From positions 14,965,001 to 15,029,000 of the forward strand of contig OX940866.1 in assembly GCA_954871525.1 (NCBI GenBank): a stretch of DNA of 64,000 bases, read 5' to 3'. Source of the DNA: Parietaria judaica. Its lineage: Eukaryota > Streptophyta > Magnoliopsida > Rosales > Urticaceae. Shown here piece by piece: positions 13,109-25,700 of the stretch. The notes beneath the pieces are model-generated. The model worked only from the letters and a program-made list of their open reading frames with translations. It had not been told where the DNA came from and did not search any database. The translations under genes were made by a program, and so were the position numbers. How positions within the stretch are numbered: the first letter of the stretch is position 1; every line of letters begins with the position of its first letter.

Positions 13109-13906
13109 ATGCCAGTCAATATGTCGAATCCCATTATGTCTTTGCTTTCAAACAACACTCTGGCCGGAAGTAACTTTCCGAAATGAAAGAGTAACATCAA
13201 CATTGTCTTTATAAGTTAGAACATTCGGGTTGTTCTCACGGATGAATGTCCCCCTTCTCCGGCCGCTAACCGTGCCAAGGGAGTAAAAGAACTCTATGAT
13301 TATTGGGTTCATGCGAACAATCGTGCTAAGGCTTATATGCTGGCTAGCATCTCTGATTCGCTGAGAATCAAGTTAGAGGAAAAGGAAACTGCTTTTGAGA
13401 TCATGGAATCTCTTCAACAAATGTATGGAAAACAGTCCGAGCAGGCTCAACATGAAGCGACTCGTCGCTACATGAATGCTAAAATGAAGTCAGGCACTTA
13501 TGTTCGTGACCATGTCATGAGCATGACTAACTAGTTCAATGAGGCTGAGCTGCATGGGGCCAGAGTGGACGAGAAATCTCATATCAGTATTATCCTTTAT
13601 TCGCTGTCACCTGAGTTTGTCCCGTTCACCAGCAACTACATTATGAACAAATTGAAATATGGTTTGACACAGTTGATTAATGAGTTGCAGACCTTTGAGG
13701 ACATCTCGGGATTGGTTAAGAAGAAATCCGAATTGAACATTGCGTTCTAGAAAGGGTCTTCTTCCAAGAATCCCAAGATGAAGAAAATCCATGGTCCCAA
13801 AAGGAAATGGGGGAAGAATTTCCAGCCAAAAAGAGACACTGGAAAAGAGATTTTCCCAAGTTCCAGAATGAAAAGAAGAATGAAACTGGTGAGTGTCTCA
13901 CCCGAT
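13109..13906 (+). pseudogene. Copia gag polyprotein, degenerate
   Basis: A single frame starting at ATG 13109 reads NNTLAGSNFPK, then ECPPSPAANRAKGVKELYDYW, AYMLASISDSL, EIMESLQQMYG, YMNAKMKSGTYV, FNEAELHGARVDEK and LYSLSPEFVPFTSNYIMNKL. This is the standard Copia gag (UBN2/retrotrans_gag-like) pattern. In-frame stops interrupt it after NFPK, after VFIS, at 13532 and at 13748. A remnant of the nucleic-acid-binding end (HWKRDFPKF in another frame, about 13837-13865) precedes loss of similarity. The protein would package element RNA; this copy cannot make it whole. Confidence 0.82.
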
Positions 13907-14400
13907 AAGTTTCGAACGCACATTTGTTTTAGAAGATACTTTTCTCTAAAGATCTAAAACTGATATATGTGATATTCTTTGTTTTTCAGCAGCAGCTAAG
14001 GAGTGATTGTCTATGGTCGTCCGAGGGACTCGGAAGCGGCACATGGAATGGCTCAAGTTGAAGAATTTATTTTCTTTTATGTTTTTTACTCTCATGTTAT
14101 TTCATTAAGGATCATTTTTTTGGGCGATTTGAAAACCCTTCAATCTTTTTATGAGAATAATTAAGTTTTTCTTCAATTAAAGTTTGTTCATTTTACAACT
14201 GTGATCCTATGAAATATTGAGTAAATTCGAGTCATTCAATGATAGATATACCTTGATGACTATATATGCATTTCATGCTAATATAAGTCTAAGGTTTTAG
14301 AAATTATCGATAGTAAAAATATTTACAATACTAGAAATATAAGACAATTGGAATTAAATTCCTAGTTGTGCCATGTGACAAAGTCACAGCTTCGCCAACA
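13907..14400 (+). other. Gap where protease and integrase should be
   Basis: Between the gag tail and the reverse transcriptase leader there are only about 0.5 kb of AT-rich sequence with no integrase HHCC or DDE motifs in any frame. An intact Copia element would carry protease and integrase here, about 2 kb, so a deletion or replacement has occurred. Confidence 0.65.
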
Positions 14401-16038
14401 TTGCCTGTTGTTGAAAAGAGTGCGGAAACCACGGTCCCAAATTAGAACTCAGGGGTACTCAGACGTAGTGGGAGGTTCATAATCCCGGTTGAACGCTACG
14501 AGCACACCCAGTTAGAGTTTCACTTAGCTATTACTAACACTAGTGTTGAAGATCACATAGGCTTTAAGAAAGTTATGGTTGATATTGATAGAAGGGAATG
14601 GCAGGAAGCCATGAATCAAGAAATAGAATCATTGGATTCTAACCAAGTCTGGGAACTTGTAGACTTACCGGATTGGTTCAAAACCATTGGCTGTAAGTGG
14701 ATATACAAAAGAAAGAGAGGAGTTGACGGGAAGGTTGAAAACTTCAAGGCCAGACTAGTGGCAAAGGGTTTCACCCAGAGAGAAGGTATTGATTTCGATG
14801 ACACCTTCGCTCCAGTCGCTAAGTACAAGTAAATTCGGATTCTCATGGCCATAGCCTGTAGTCTTAATTATGAGATTTGGCCGATGGACGTGAAAACCGT
14901 TTTCCAAAACGGGTACATTGACGAGAACATCTATATGGACCAACTAGAAGGGTTCGTGCAAAAGGGTCAAGAAGGGAAAGTTTGCAGATTACTCAAGTCC
15001 ATTTATGGATTGAAGCAGGCTTCCAGATCCTGGAATCTAAGGTTTGATGAGACCATCAAGACCTATGGATTCGTGCAAAACATCACTTAGGCCTTCATTT
15101 ATAAGCTCAATGATGATACCGTGGAGATTTTCCTTTTTCTGTACGTCGACAATATTCTTCTTATTGGTAATAATGTGAAGAAGTTATCGGACGTGAAAGC
15201 GTTGTTAGCTACGCAATTCCAAATGAAGGATGTAGGAGAAGCCAGCTATGTTCTTGGGATCCGCATACTTAGGGATCGCAACAACATGCTTCTGGCCTTA
15301 TTACAAGCAGGATACTTTGATAAGGTGCTTGAATGTTTTGCAATGGCAAACTTCAAGGGAGGTAATTTACCGACCAGACATGGAGTACTGCTCGAGAGGA
15401 AACAATGCCCAACTTCTCCGGAAGAGCAAGACGCGATGAGGCGCATACCCTATGCTTCAGCACTGGGAAGTCTGATGTGGGAATTGTTAGCAGGTACCAA
15501 TCCAACCCTGGTATGGCTCACTGGGCAGCAGTGAAGAACATTCTCAAGTATCTTCGGAGAACGAGAGACTATATGTTAGTGTTTTCAGGATCAGAGTTGA
15601 AAATCGATGTCGAGATCAGTGTTCACCCTTGCTGGTAGAGAGATATTCTGGAGAAGTGTTAAGCAATCCTGTATTGCAGATTCCACAATGGAAGCTGAAT
15701 ATGTGGCAGCATGTGAGGCAGCCAAAGAATCAGTTTGGCTAAAGAATTTCTACATAGAGCTGGGAGTAGTTCCAGATGTAGATGGGCCCATAACGCTGTA
15801 CTGTGACAACATTGGCGCGGTGGCAAATTCTAAAGAACCCAGAAACCATAACAAGGCAAAACATATAGAACGCAAATACCATCTCATCAGAGAGATAGTA
15901 CATCGTGGGGACGTAAAGGTTGTGAAAATAGCTTCGGGAGACAATCTGGCTGATCCATTCACCAAGACATTGCCAGAGAAAATATTCAGGAAGCATCTAG
16001 AGAGTATAGGTCTGAAAGACATGGGTAATCTTCTTTAA
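14400..16038 (+). pseudogene. Copia pol: reverse transcriptase and RNase H, broken
   Basis: The reading starts at RRSGRFIIPVERYEHTQ (about 14465) and continues through WQEAMNQEIESL, CKWIYKRK, LVAKGFTQREGIDFDDTFAPVAK, then after a TAA at 14830 through MDVKTVFQNGYIDENIYMDQ, LLKSIYGLKQASRSW, LYVDNILLIGNN, RIPYASALGSLM, and RNase H (DSTMEAEYVAACEAAKESVW, YCDNIGAVANSKEPRNH, LADPFTKTLPEKIFRKH), ending at 16038. Stops occur at 14830 and 15088, with a deletion/frameshift about 15475-15620. The reverse transcriptase active site reads YVDN instead of YVDD, the same change as in the first internal domain, so the two copies may share a defective ancestor. Confidence 0.87.
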
Positions 16039-16042
16039 GTAC

Positions 16043-16053
16043 AAATGGGAGAT
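16043..16053 (+). other. Polypurine tract
   Basis: AAATGGGAGAT lies directly before the 3' LTR and is identical to that at 3700-3710. Confidence 0.8.
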
Positions 16054-18273
16054 TTTTGGACATATGTCCTTAAACAAGCTGTCTTTTCCCTAATTGTAAA
16101 AGATTTTGACCAAAGTCGTTGAATAAAAGATGTTACTTATTATGTTAATCTTATTCCAGTTTCTGGTAGAGTAAAATAAAATGTTTGTTCCATAGTTCAT
16201 AAAGGATGCAATTATGTTATTATTATCACAACCGAGTCAATGTGTGGAAGAATTAATAATCATAATAAATGAACTTAAAATGTCCGTGACCTGATTAACT
16301 AGGTGGGAGCCCATTAATCGTATAAGGTCATTAATGTGACTAAGTGACTATTCTATTTTGGATTATGTGTGTGTCACACTCACTAGAAGTGCATTAAGTA
16401 TGAAGTGTCTTCATACTGGACTGGACCTGACTTAAACTCCGGAAGTTGTCATATAAGACTGTCACTGACAACTTGGAGTTGAGTCACTAGTAGATGATCA
16501 AATGGATATTCGATCTAAGTCCTGAGTGACCTCGACCCTGGACTGTTGACTTGATTGTTCCTTGATTTAACTATTAAAGAACACATTTAATGTCGTTCCC
16601 AATGCTTTTATTTTGGGAACATGATAGTCAGCAGATAAGCGTAGCTTGGTCATAGAAACGGACATCACATAGTTTTCTTCAGAGGCAAGATGATTCGCTT
16701 GATTGTTAGTGGTGAGAAGTGAGAGGTACCCGTGCGCAACTTATGAATCGAAACCATAAGTGGGTTACTCACAATATTACTAACTGAGTTAAGGATGAAA
16801 ATGCAATGAGAGGCAAAACAGTAAAAACCGCCTGCTCGTATGTGGATCATCAAGTGAAAGATCAATAACCCGAATTTGATTGTATCAATGGACACCTTGC
16901 TATAAAGGGAATAATATATACTGTATCACTAGAGAGTGCAGCCTCGGGTTTACAGTGGAATAACACTGAGGTTTGACGAACCACTAGCAGTTCGTTAGAG
17001 CTTCAGTGATATGGGTCCATGGTCCCCAGGATAGCTCCGGAACGGATGATACGTACGTGATTTAAACATTCGGTATATTTTATCATTTTTCAGGATTCAT
17101 AAAACTAGAGTCTGTGTCAGACCTTGGAAGTTTTATTTTTGACGTGGCAAAAGTACCAAAGTTTTGTGCTAGAAATTTAATTGATAAAAAAAAGTTGAAT
17201 TTAGATTCTTCATCAACTGAAAAGTTGTTGGAAATTAAATTCTAAGAGACTTTGCTTTTGGAACCGAGTCGTTTCGACGTACGGTTTGTGATTTAGAGAA
17301 TTTCAAAGTTTACGATCGTTTTCGTAAATATGCGAAGTTTAAGTACATGTCACGAATTTAAATGGTGGTGTTGCACCATGAAATTTAATGTGTGATATTG
17401 AGATCAGGGGTTAATAATATAATTATTTGGATTTAATTATTAATATTCTTATTAATAATTAATTAATAATTAATAGATTTATGTTATTTAAATAAAAAAT
17501 ATATATTTGGTATATATATAAATGTGTAGAAATAATGTGGCCCAAGTAAATGTGTGAGTTGGGCTTACACGAATTTGTTTGGATTTGGACTTTCCAAATA
17601 TGCGGCATAAGTACCTAGGTTTAGGTATTAATGGAAAACCTTGAAATTAATTGGTTCATTAGATCGGTCAAGTTTGATCTTAACCGTTGGATCATGATAA
17701 TTAATTTGGAAAGCTAAATTCGAAAATGACTTGGTGACCAAGCATGCATTTCGAAATTGCTTAATTAATTATATCCATTTGATTAGTTTAAGATTTAATC
17801 TTAACCATTGGATTAGAAATTAATTAACATGTATATATGGAAATGCAAAATTCGAATTCTTTATAATGGAGGCCGAATTTTTTGCTTGGTGAACAAGTAA
17901 TGAGGCTTGACTGTATGCTAAATCAATATGGTCCATTAGATTGGTTATGGAATTAATTCCAACCATTGGATCAAGGTTATTGATTTCAAATTTTCCATAT
18001 GGGTACATAGGGAATTCGAATTCTATTATATAAGGAAGTGAATGGATAATTATTTTATTCATGGTTTCCTTATTTGATTAAATCCCTAATTAATCCTAAC
18101 CATCTGATCATTGGTGATTCAATCTTTGCCATTGGTTTGGGTGATTAATTATATTTACCTATCATAGAATTCAAAATTCAAGGAAGGAAACTTCCCTTAT
18201 TGGCTTTTCCATGAGCCTATAAATACAAGGCTCATTCTACACATTTCACACACCTTCCCCAGAGCAAGAATTC

Positions 18274-18311
<38 letters not shown>

Positions 18312-18821
18312 GAGTCTACGAATTTCTTAGCCTCTGATCTCTTTTTTCTGGTTCGGCTTAGTGAGACGTTGTTCTCCGAAAGATTTAAAAAAACCATCAG
18401 TTAAAGTTTTTGCGACGGAGTCCTGCCGGCGAAGCCCACACTTCGGTACGAGGAGTCCATGAGAATATCCTGGAAGATCACGGGAGTTTCCCTCAGCATC
18501 GGCGAAGCCCTACCCAGTTAAGAACGAGTAGTCGGAATCGTCATCACCTGAGGTACGGCCTTATGCATTGGGTCAATAAATGCAAACCTTTATTTACAGT
18601 TTATTTATTTCCTATAGACTAGTTTATTATTAATGAATTTATGAAAAGTTAAATTAGTAATAATTTATCAGATCTTGATTTTGGTTATTATTCGATGTTC
18701 AAATCGTTGTATGGGTAACAAGTTTTTCCGATTTAAATAAATTTTTTTTAAATGCTACCTGGACGGCTTGACGGCATAAATCGTGATAATATTATCGGGA
18801 AACGTAATGAACTTTCCAACA
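16054..18821 (+). repeat. 3' LTR of compound Copia element (2768 bp)
   Basis: It begins TTTTGGACATATGTCC (the usual TG is mutated to TT) and ends CTTTCCAACA, followed by target duplicate GAAAC. It aligns along its whole length with 3711-6192 plus 11040-11276. It includes a TATA box (CCTATAAATACAAGG, about 18217), a CT microsatellite (about 18275-18311), the conserved GC-rich core (about 18413-18500) and AATAAATGCA (about 18574). Confidence 0.88.
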
Positions 18822-19208
18822 GAAACCACTATGCGTTTAATCGTAGCGGTAACCCGCAGTACCTAGCGGTAGCTTGGCTAGTTAATAGCGGGATTACGAG
18901 TTGTATCTTGGATTAGTATATGACTCGTTTATCTTTTACTGTTTTAGGGTTTGGGAGCGAATATTAACTCATTTTATCAAATGTATTATATATTGTTCGC
19001 CGAAGGGTGTAAAATGATCAAGACCATATGTATCAAACACATGAGCTCCTTCTTAGTCTACACGCATTATGGCTAACAATGTTGTGTTCTAGGCAATTGT
19101 CTATCATACATATTGTTTGACTAACTATTTACTCTTATACACTTGAAACTATGCACTAAATTAAGGAATACATATAAAAAGAAATTATTTTTTTTTTACT
19201 TAAAACTA
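18822..19208 (+). repeat. Host tandem unit, copy 2
   Basis: This is the continuation of the tandem unit seen at 1676-2058, resuming directly after the retrotransposon with target duplicate GAAAC. The two copies share long identical stretches, for example ATTGTTCGCCGAAGGGTGTA. This copy has about 22 extra bases near 18850 with further AGCGGT words. A third copy begins at about 19200 (TTACTTAAAACTACAAAACC) but breaks off at about 19230. Confidence 0.7.
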
Positions 19209-19868
19209 CAAAACCGCTATGCGTATAATCTAAGGTTTTCGCGCCATTCCAACGAAGGCAAGGGATGCGGTTTACCAAATATCTGGCGCTCCGCGCTCCA
19301 ACGCCGAAGGCATCTTCAATCATCTCCATCCACCAACTGCTGGTAACGGGCCTCATTTGGCGCCGGGAAGACTCAATATCGGTATTGTTGATGGAGTCGG
19401 CCGTGAGAGAATATGAGTATGTATTAGAGATTGAGTCAATCAGGCTTTCACGATAACCCTTTTATGAAGGAACTTCCATCACTGTCACTGGTAATGCATT
19501 CGCATAATTTGAAAATGGAAGGTCGCTCGCTCGGTAACAAGCGTAAGCCTCGGTAATAACAATAGTAATTAATTATCCGTTATACATTCAGTTAATGAAA
19601 GGTTCAGTTTCCATAAAAAAAAAAAAAAAAAAAAAGCATGCGACATCAAACACCCGACCATACAAAGAACCTCGTCCCACATATGAGCATCCACATCATA
19701 TATCCACTTTCCTCCACAACTGACGCTCACCAAGAGCGGAGGCATCAAGAAAATGAAAGTGACTAACTTTAAATTCAAATACCTTAACATTATACGATAC
19801 CGCTATAATTATTATTATCACGATACATATACCGCTACGTTATACACAATGTCAAATAGCGGTTATAT
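19209..19868. other. Host sequence with ACCGCT words; no recognised gene
   Basis: After the third, broken tandem unit comes a GC-richer stretch (19230-19470) with short open frames on both strands and no recognised domain, then a poly-A run (19615-19635) and AT-rich sequence. The last 70 bp hold several ACCGCTA/TAGCGG words, like the tandem unit, which supports a common old transposon origin (inference). Confidence 0.4.
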
Positions 19869-22570
19869 TGTTGGACATATGTGTCCTTAAACAAGATATT
19901 TTATCCATTTTTAAAAGATTATGACAAGTCGTTAAATAAAGATGATGCTTATTATGATAATCTTAGTATAGTTTCTGGTAGAGTAAAATAGAATGTTTGA
20001 TCCTTAGTTCATAAAGGATGCAATTATGTATTGTTATCACAACAGAGTCAATGTGAGGAAGAATTAATAATCATAATAAATGAACTTAAAATGTCTGTGA
20101 CCTGATTAACTGGGTGGGAGCCCATTAATCGTATAAGGTCATTAATGTGACTAAGTGACAATCCTATTCTGGATTTTGTGTGTGTCACACTCACTAGAAG
20201 TGCATTAAGTATGAGGTGTCTTCATACTGGACTGGACCTGACTTAAACTCCGGAATTTATCATATAAGACCGTCACTGATAAATTGGAGTTGAGTCACTA
20301 GTAGATGATCAAATGGATATTCGATCTAAGTCCTGAGTGATCTTGAGTCCGAGCTGCTGGCTTGATTGTTCTTTTATTTAACCATTAAAGAACACGAAAT
20401 ATTACTGCTGTTCCCAACACTATTATTTTGGGAACATGATAGTCAGCAGTAAGGGTAGCTTGGTCATAGACATGGGCATCACACAACTCTCTTCAGAGTG
20501 ATGATGATTCCCTTGATTGTCGGTGGTGAGAAGTGAGAGGTACCCGTGCACAACTTATGAATCGAAACCATAAGTGGGTTACTCATAATATTACTGACTG
20601 AGTCAAGGTTGAAAATGCAATGAGGGGCATAACTGTAGAAACCGCCTGCTCGTGTGTGGATCATCAAGTGAAAGATCAATAACCCGAATTTGATTGTATC
20701 AATGGACACCCTGCTGTTATAAAGGGAATAATATAGACCGTATCACTAAAGAGTGCAGCCTCGGGTCTATAGTGGAATCACTTCGAGGTTTGACGAACAA
20801 CTAGCAGTTCGTTGGAGCTTAAGTGATAAGGGTCCATGGTCCCCAGGATAGCTCCATAACGGATGATACGTACATGATTAAAATACATTCTGGATAATGT
20901 TTAATCATTTGGCTTGACTTATAAAACTGAAAGGTCTGTGGCAAACGTCAGATAGTTTTACCGTCAGCGTGGCAAAAGTACCATATCTTGGTACACGAAA
21001 TTAACTGATAAAAGAGAGTTAGAATTTAGATTTTCTATCAGCACCATGTTGTTGGAAATTAAATTCTAAGCAACTTTGCTTTTTGAACCAAGTCATTTCG
21101 ACTTACGGTTAGTGATTTATGGATTTTCTAAAGTTTGTGCTCGGTTCGATAAACTATGAAATTAAATCACATGTCACGAATTTAAATGATGGTGTGGCAC
21201 CATGACATTTTAATGTGTGATATTGAGATCAGGAATTATTAATGTAATTTAATTATTTATATTTAATTATTAATATCTTATTAATAATTAATTAATAATT
21301 AATAAATTTATATTAATAATAATAATATATATTTAATTATATATTACATGTGTAAATTGATGAGGGCTTGCATGACCTAGCCCACACGAGTTTGACCTAG
21401 CTAAGGGTTTGAAATTTACGGTATAAGTACCTAAAGTTTGGTACTTTGGCAAAAAACCTAAAATCAATCTTATCCTTTAGATCGGAGATGATTTAATATC
21501 AACCGTAGGATTAAGATGATTGATTTTTGACCTAACCCTAATTCGAAAATAGTAGCTTGGTGACCAAGCTTAGGGTTTTCGAATTTGACCTAATTAATTG
21601 TATCCGTTAGATCGGTTTAAGATTTAATCTTTACCGTCGGATTGGAAATTAATTAATATATATATTTTCGAAGATAATGATGGAGATAAAATCGAATTAG
21701 GCTTTTACCAAGTCTTAGAATATTTGATTTTTATCCCAAATTAATTTGATCCATTAGATCGGTCTAAGATTAATCTAAGCCATTGGATCTAGATAATTAA
21801 TTTCGAAATTATCATTATTATATATATATAAGATTAAAATCTAAGCCTTTGGATTAGGATAATTAATTATATTTAATAATAATTTTAGAAATTAGATATA
21901 CATATATATAAATATTCGAATTATATTTAAATAAGAAGATAAGATTGATTTTTGTATTTATCAAGTCTTTCTTATTTAATTAAATACAAGTTTAATTATA
22001 ACCATTGGATCTAGATGAGATTAAATCCCAACCATTGGATTGGAATAATTAAAGTGTTTAAATATATATGAAATTCGAATTTTGGAGAGAAAATCTCTAA
22101 TTCTGTTACGGGCAAAGTCTATAAATAGGGAGCTCATTTACAACATTTTTTCACACCTTCCCAGAGCAAAAACTCGAGCTCTCCCTCTCTCTTTAGGGTC
22201 TGCGAGTTTTCTGCTTCTGATCTCTTTTCTGGTTCGGCTTAGGAGATTATTTCTCCGGAAGCTTCAAAAGAACCTCAATTAAATTTTGCGACGGAGTCCT
22301 GCCGGCGAAGCCCACGCTTCGGTACGAGGAATCTAGGAGAATATCCCGGAAGATCACGGGTGTTTCCCTCAGCACCGGCGGAGCCCTGCCGAACTTCAGA
22401 ATCCGCAGTCAGAAACGTCAGTTGAGGTACGGCCTTATGCATTGGGTTAATAAATGCAAACATTTACTGCTTTCTATTTATTTCTTATATTTCGACTATG
22501 ATATTAATAATGAGTTGTGAATATTAAATATGTAATATTTATCAGATCTTGTTAAAATGGTTATTACCGA
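19869..22570 (+). repeat. Family A2 LTR, 3' end missing at junction with receptor kinase
   Basis: It begins TGTTGGACATATGTGTCC and matches the complete solo LTR at 7893 for nearly its whole length, with a TATA box (GTCTATAAATAGGG, about 22118) and GC-rich core (about 22289-22390). Similarity stops at about 22570 (GGTTATTACCGAT), some 100 or more bp before the expected CCCAACA end. The next base belongs to kinase coding sequence on the other strand. No target duplication can be recovered, so a deletion or rearrangement created this junction. Confidence 0.85.
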
Positions 22571-22727
22571 TGGATACACAACCCGCCTTCGAAGATCTCA
22601 TCCGTTGGCCTCTTTCCCTTGAAAATCTCCAGCAAAAGGATTCCATAGCTATACACGTCCCCTTCAATTGATGCCTTGCCACCAACTCCGTACTCTGATT
22701 TTGTTCATGCAAAGTTTAGCTGCAATA

Positions 22728-22758
<31 letters not shown>

Positions 22759-25700
22759 ACTATATGTACTAAAAAAACAGTGGGCATCAAGTTCAATATT
22801 AGGGATGGCTAGTTTAAAATTTTAGACTTCTAGTAGAAATATTTGCAGCAAAAATATTTATAAATTACGTGATAATGATCGTATATTCTACTCTTTTTTT
22901 TTTCGTAGCAGCAAATACTACCACCGATATTGTCAAAATAGTGTAAATCCTATTTCAGAAATGGGGATATTTTTGTCCGTAGGATTTACACTCTTGACGA
23001 TTTTAGGAATGTATGTCGCGACATAAAAATGAATAATTTCGGTGAGAGTACTTGAATTTTGACCAACGGAGACGGTAAGGATCTAAAGTGAAAAAGCAAC
23101 GGCAAAAGTATTGAAAGTAACAAACGTGAGGCGACATATATTTTTCGTTCATTTTTTTTTATTGACGTTGGACAATTTTCTTAGCATGGTGCTATTTAAA
23201 TCATACATACGATACACATTTATGTGCTCATTCAACTATCTAGAATATTCTCTCATTTAAATTTGACCAGAAAAATTAATAAAGAATGTGTCTGCCTCAC
23301 AAAAAAATTGGTCCGAATTTGAGCACTTTTACCGCGGTAATCCTAAATATATTGGATAGACAGGAAAGAAGGCAAAAAAAAAAAAAAAAAAACAAGACCA
23401 GATTGTTACCCGGTGTCGCATAGCCAATGGACCCCTTCAAACCGATGCTGCTTTGGCTCTGAGAAGCGCCGTTTGAGGCTGCGAGAATTCTTGCCAAACC
23501 GAAATCTCCGACGTGAGCAACCATGTCATTGTCAAGCATAATGTTGCTCGGTTTCAGATCGCAATGAGCAATTGCAGGCATACATTCACAGTGGAGATAG
23601 TGTACCACTGAAGCAACGTCGATCGCGATGTTTAGTCTTTGCAAAAAGCTTAGTGTTCTTGTGTGACTTTCGTCGTTCTTCGTGGGATGCAGCCACTCCT
23701 CCAAGCTTTGATTTTCGATGTAATCGAACACTAGGGCTTTAAATTCATTGCCCTGGTAGTCGATGCTTGAGCATGGAGTTACGATCTTCACTAGATTTCG
23801 GTGCCTGATTTTCTTAAGGGCTCTGCATTCAGCCATAAAGCTCTTAGATGCTCCTTTCTGCCATAGCTTGAGCACCTTTATAGCCACTATATCATCAGTT
23901 TGATCAAGAATTCCCTTGTATACCGAGCCGAATCTGCCCAAGCCTATTAGATTGTTCGGAGAGAATCCTCCAGTTGCGTCGTAGAGCATTTTATACGAGA
24001 CTTTGGAAAGGCGATAAGTATCCATGTCCTCGTCTGAAGGCTCATTTTTCTTCGACTTCCTTGTCAAATAGATTAAAACAAAGGATGACAATAAGACTAT
24101 AAATAAACAAGCCGAAGAAATGATGATTACAAGCGCAGCACGTGAGATTCCCGGTTTCCTCGCTTTGACATTAGCGCACGGGGGCATCTGTAACTCCAAT
24201 ATACCTCCACAAAGCTTCTTATTTCTGGCCACTGATATAACGCTAGCATTTCCAAACACTCCTTTAGTTGGCATCTCGCCTTCTAGATCGTTGATCGAAG
24301 CATTGAAATACACCAAGTATTTCAGATATTGGAGATCTTTCGGGATGCTTCCGGATAATCGATTTTGTGATAGATCTAGGTGGATAAGGCCTTTCAGAGA
24401 AGATAGAGATGAAGGTATGACTCCGCGGAGAGAGTTGCCTTGCAGGTTAAGGTACTCAAAACTCTCGCAATCCCCAATTGCTGAGGGGATTTCTCCTGAG
24501 AGTTTGTTTCTCGAAAAAAATCCAGCTCGTTAATGTTCTTTGGACGGCCCAGTTCTACAGGCAAATCTCCGATTAAGAGGTTATGCGATAAATTGAGCAA
24601 CAATGATAAAGACGAGAGATCGCCGATCTCCTTCGGAATCGATCCAGTCAGTTTATTCCTGGAGATGTCCAAGTACTGCAATTTCTCGCAGTTACGGATG
24701 CTAGGTGGAATGGCTCCATTGATTTCGTTTTCGGAGAGGTAAACCTGCGTCAACAAAGTGAGATTGCCGAAATTAAAGGGGATCGGCCCGGACAGTCGAT
24801 TCTGTTTAAGGTACATGCCTTGGATATTATGCAACTTCCCGAATGAAGATGGAATCGTCCCGGTTAAGAGATTACTTGAAAGATCCAGCACGTTGAAGCG
24901 GGAGTACTTCTCGAACCCCTCGGGAATATATCCATATATTTGGTTGGAACTAAGATATAGCTCGCTTAGTTGCGTCGACAAATTCACAATTGAAGCTGGG
25001 AAAACCCCGCCAAATTGGTTGTCTCCAAGATCCAATATTCGTAATTTGCTCATGTTCTTCAACGATGACACAAACCGCAGGTCAGAACTTGAATTTTTTC
25101 CCAGATAATTACTGGACAAGCCAAGCCCCCATAGATCGACTAGCCGGTTTCCGAGATCTCTTGGAACTTCTTCAACAAAATTATTTCTGGAGAGTTGGAG
25201 AGCTTGAAGTTTTGAAGCGTTGGCCAGTGAAATTGGGATTCGATCGGAGAACTCGTTGTTCGAAATTGCCAAGCCTATGAGATTAGGAAGCGTGACGCCT
25301 ATATTATCGGGAAATGAGCCACTCAATTCGTTAACCGCAGTCGAGATCACAGCTAGCGACGACATATTACACAAAGATGCAGGCAAATCACCGGACAATT
25401 TATTGCCTCCCATCGCGAGAATCGAGAAATTCTTCAATCTGCCAATCTCCTCCGGTATCTTGCCCTCCAAGCTATTGTAGTGGGCATAGAAATACTCAAG
25501 AGAGGACAAGTTTCCGACAGAAGGCGGGATCGGACCGGTCAGATTGTTCGAGCTCAAGAGAAGTTGGACAAGCTTGGTCAACGAGCCAATCCGAGGAAAT
25601 AGTCTCCCTGTCAAATTATTCCATCCTAAGTCCAGGATCTTAAGCTGGGTACAGTTATACAGCTGGACCGGAATTTCCCCTGTGAACGAGTTGTTTGCAA

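Larger units (their letters stand above)
2059..18821 (+). mobile_element. Compound Ty1/copia retrotransposon with three LTRs (family A1)
   Basis: The element is bounded by target duplications GAAAC at 2054-2058 and 18822-18826. The order is: LTR fragment (2059-about 2453), truncated pol (2463-3695), polypurine tract, complete LTR (3711-11276, interrupted by nested LTRs), primer binding site, leader, gag, truncated pol, polypurine tract, and final LTR (16054-18821). So two internal domains share a middle LTR. A single target duplication around the whole array suggests either one insertion followed by LTR-LTR recombination, or integration of a tandem cDNA. The pol order places RNase H next to the 3' polypurine tract, with reverse transcriptase upstream, as expected for Copia. 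Both coding domains are broken by stops and frameshifts and lack integrase, so the element is not autonomous. Confidence 0.88.
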
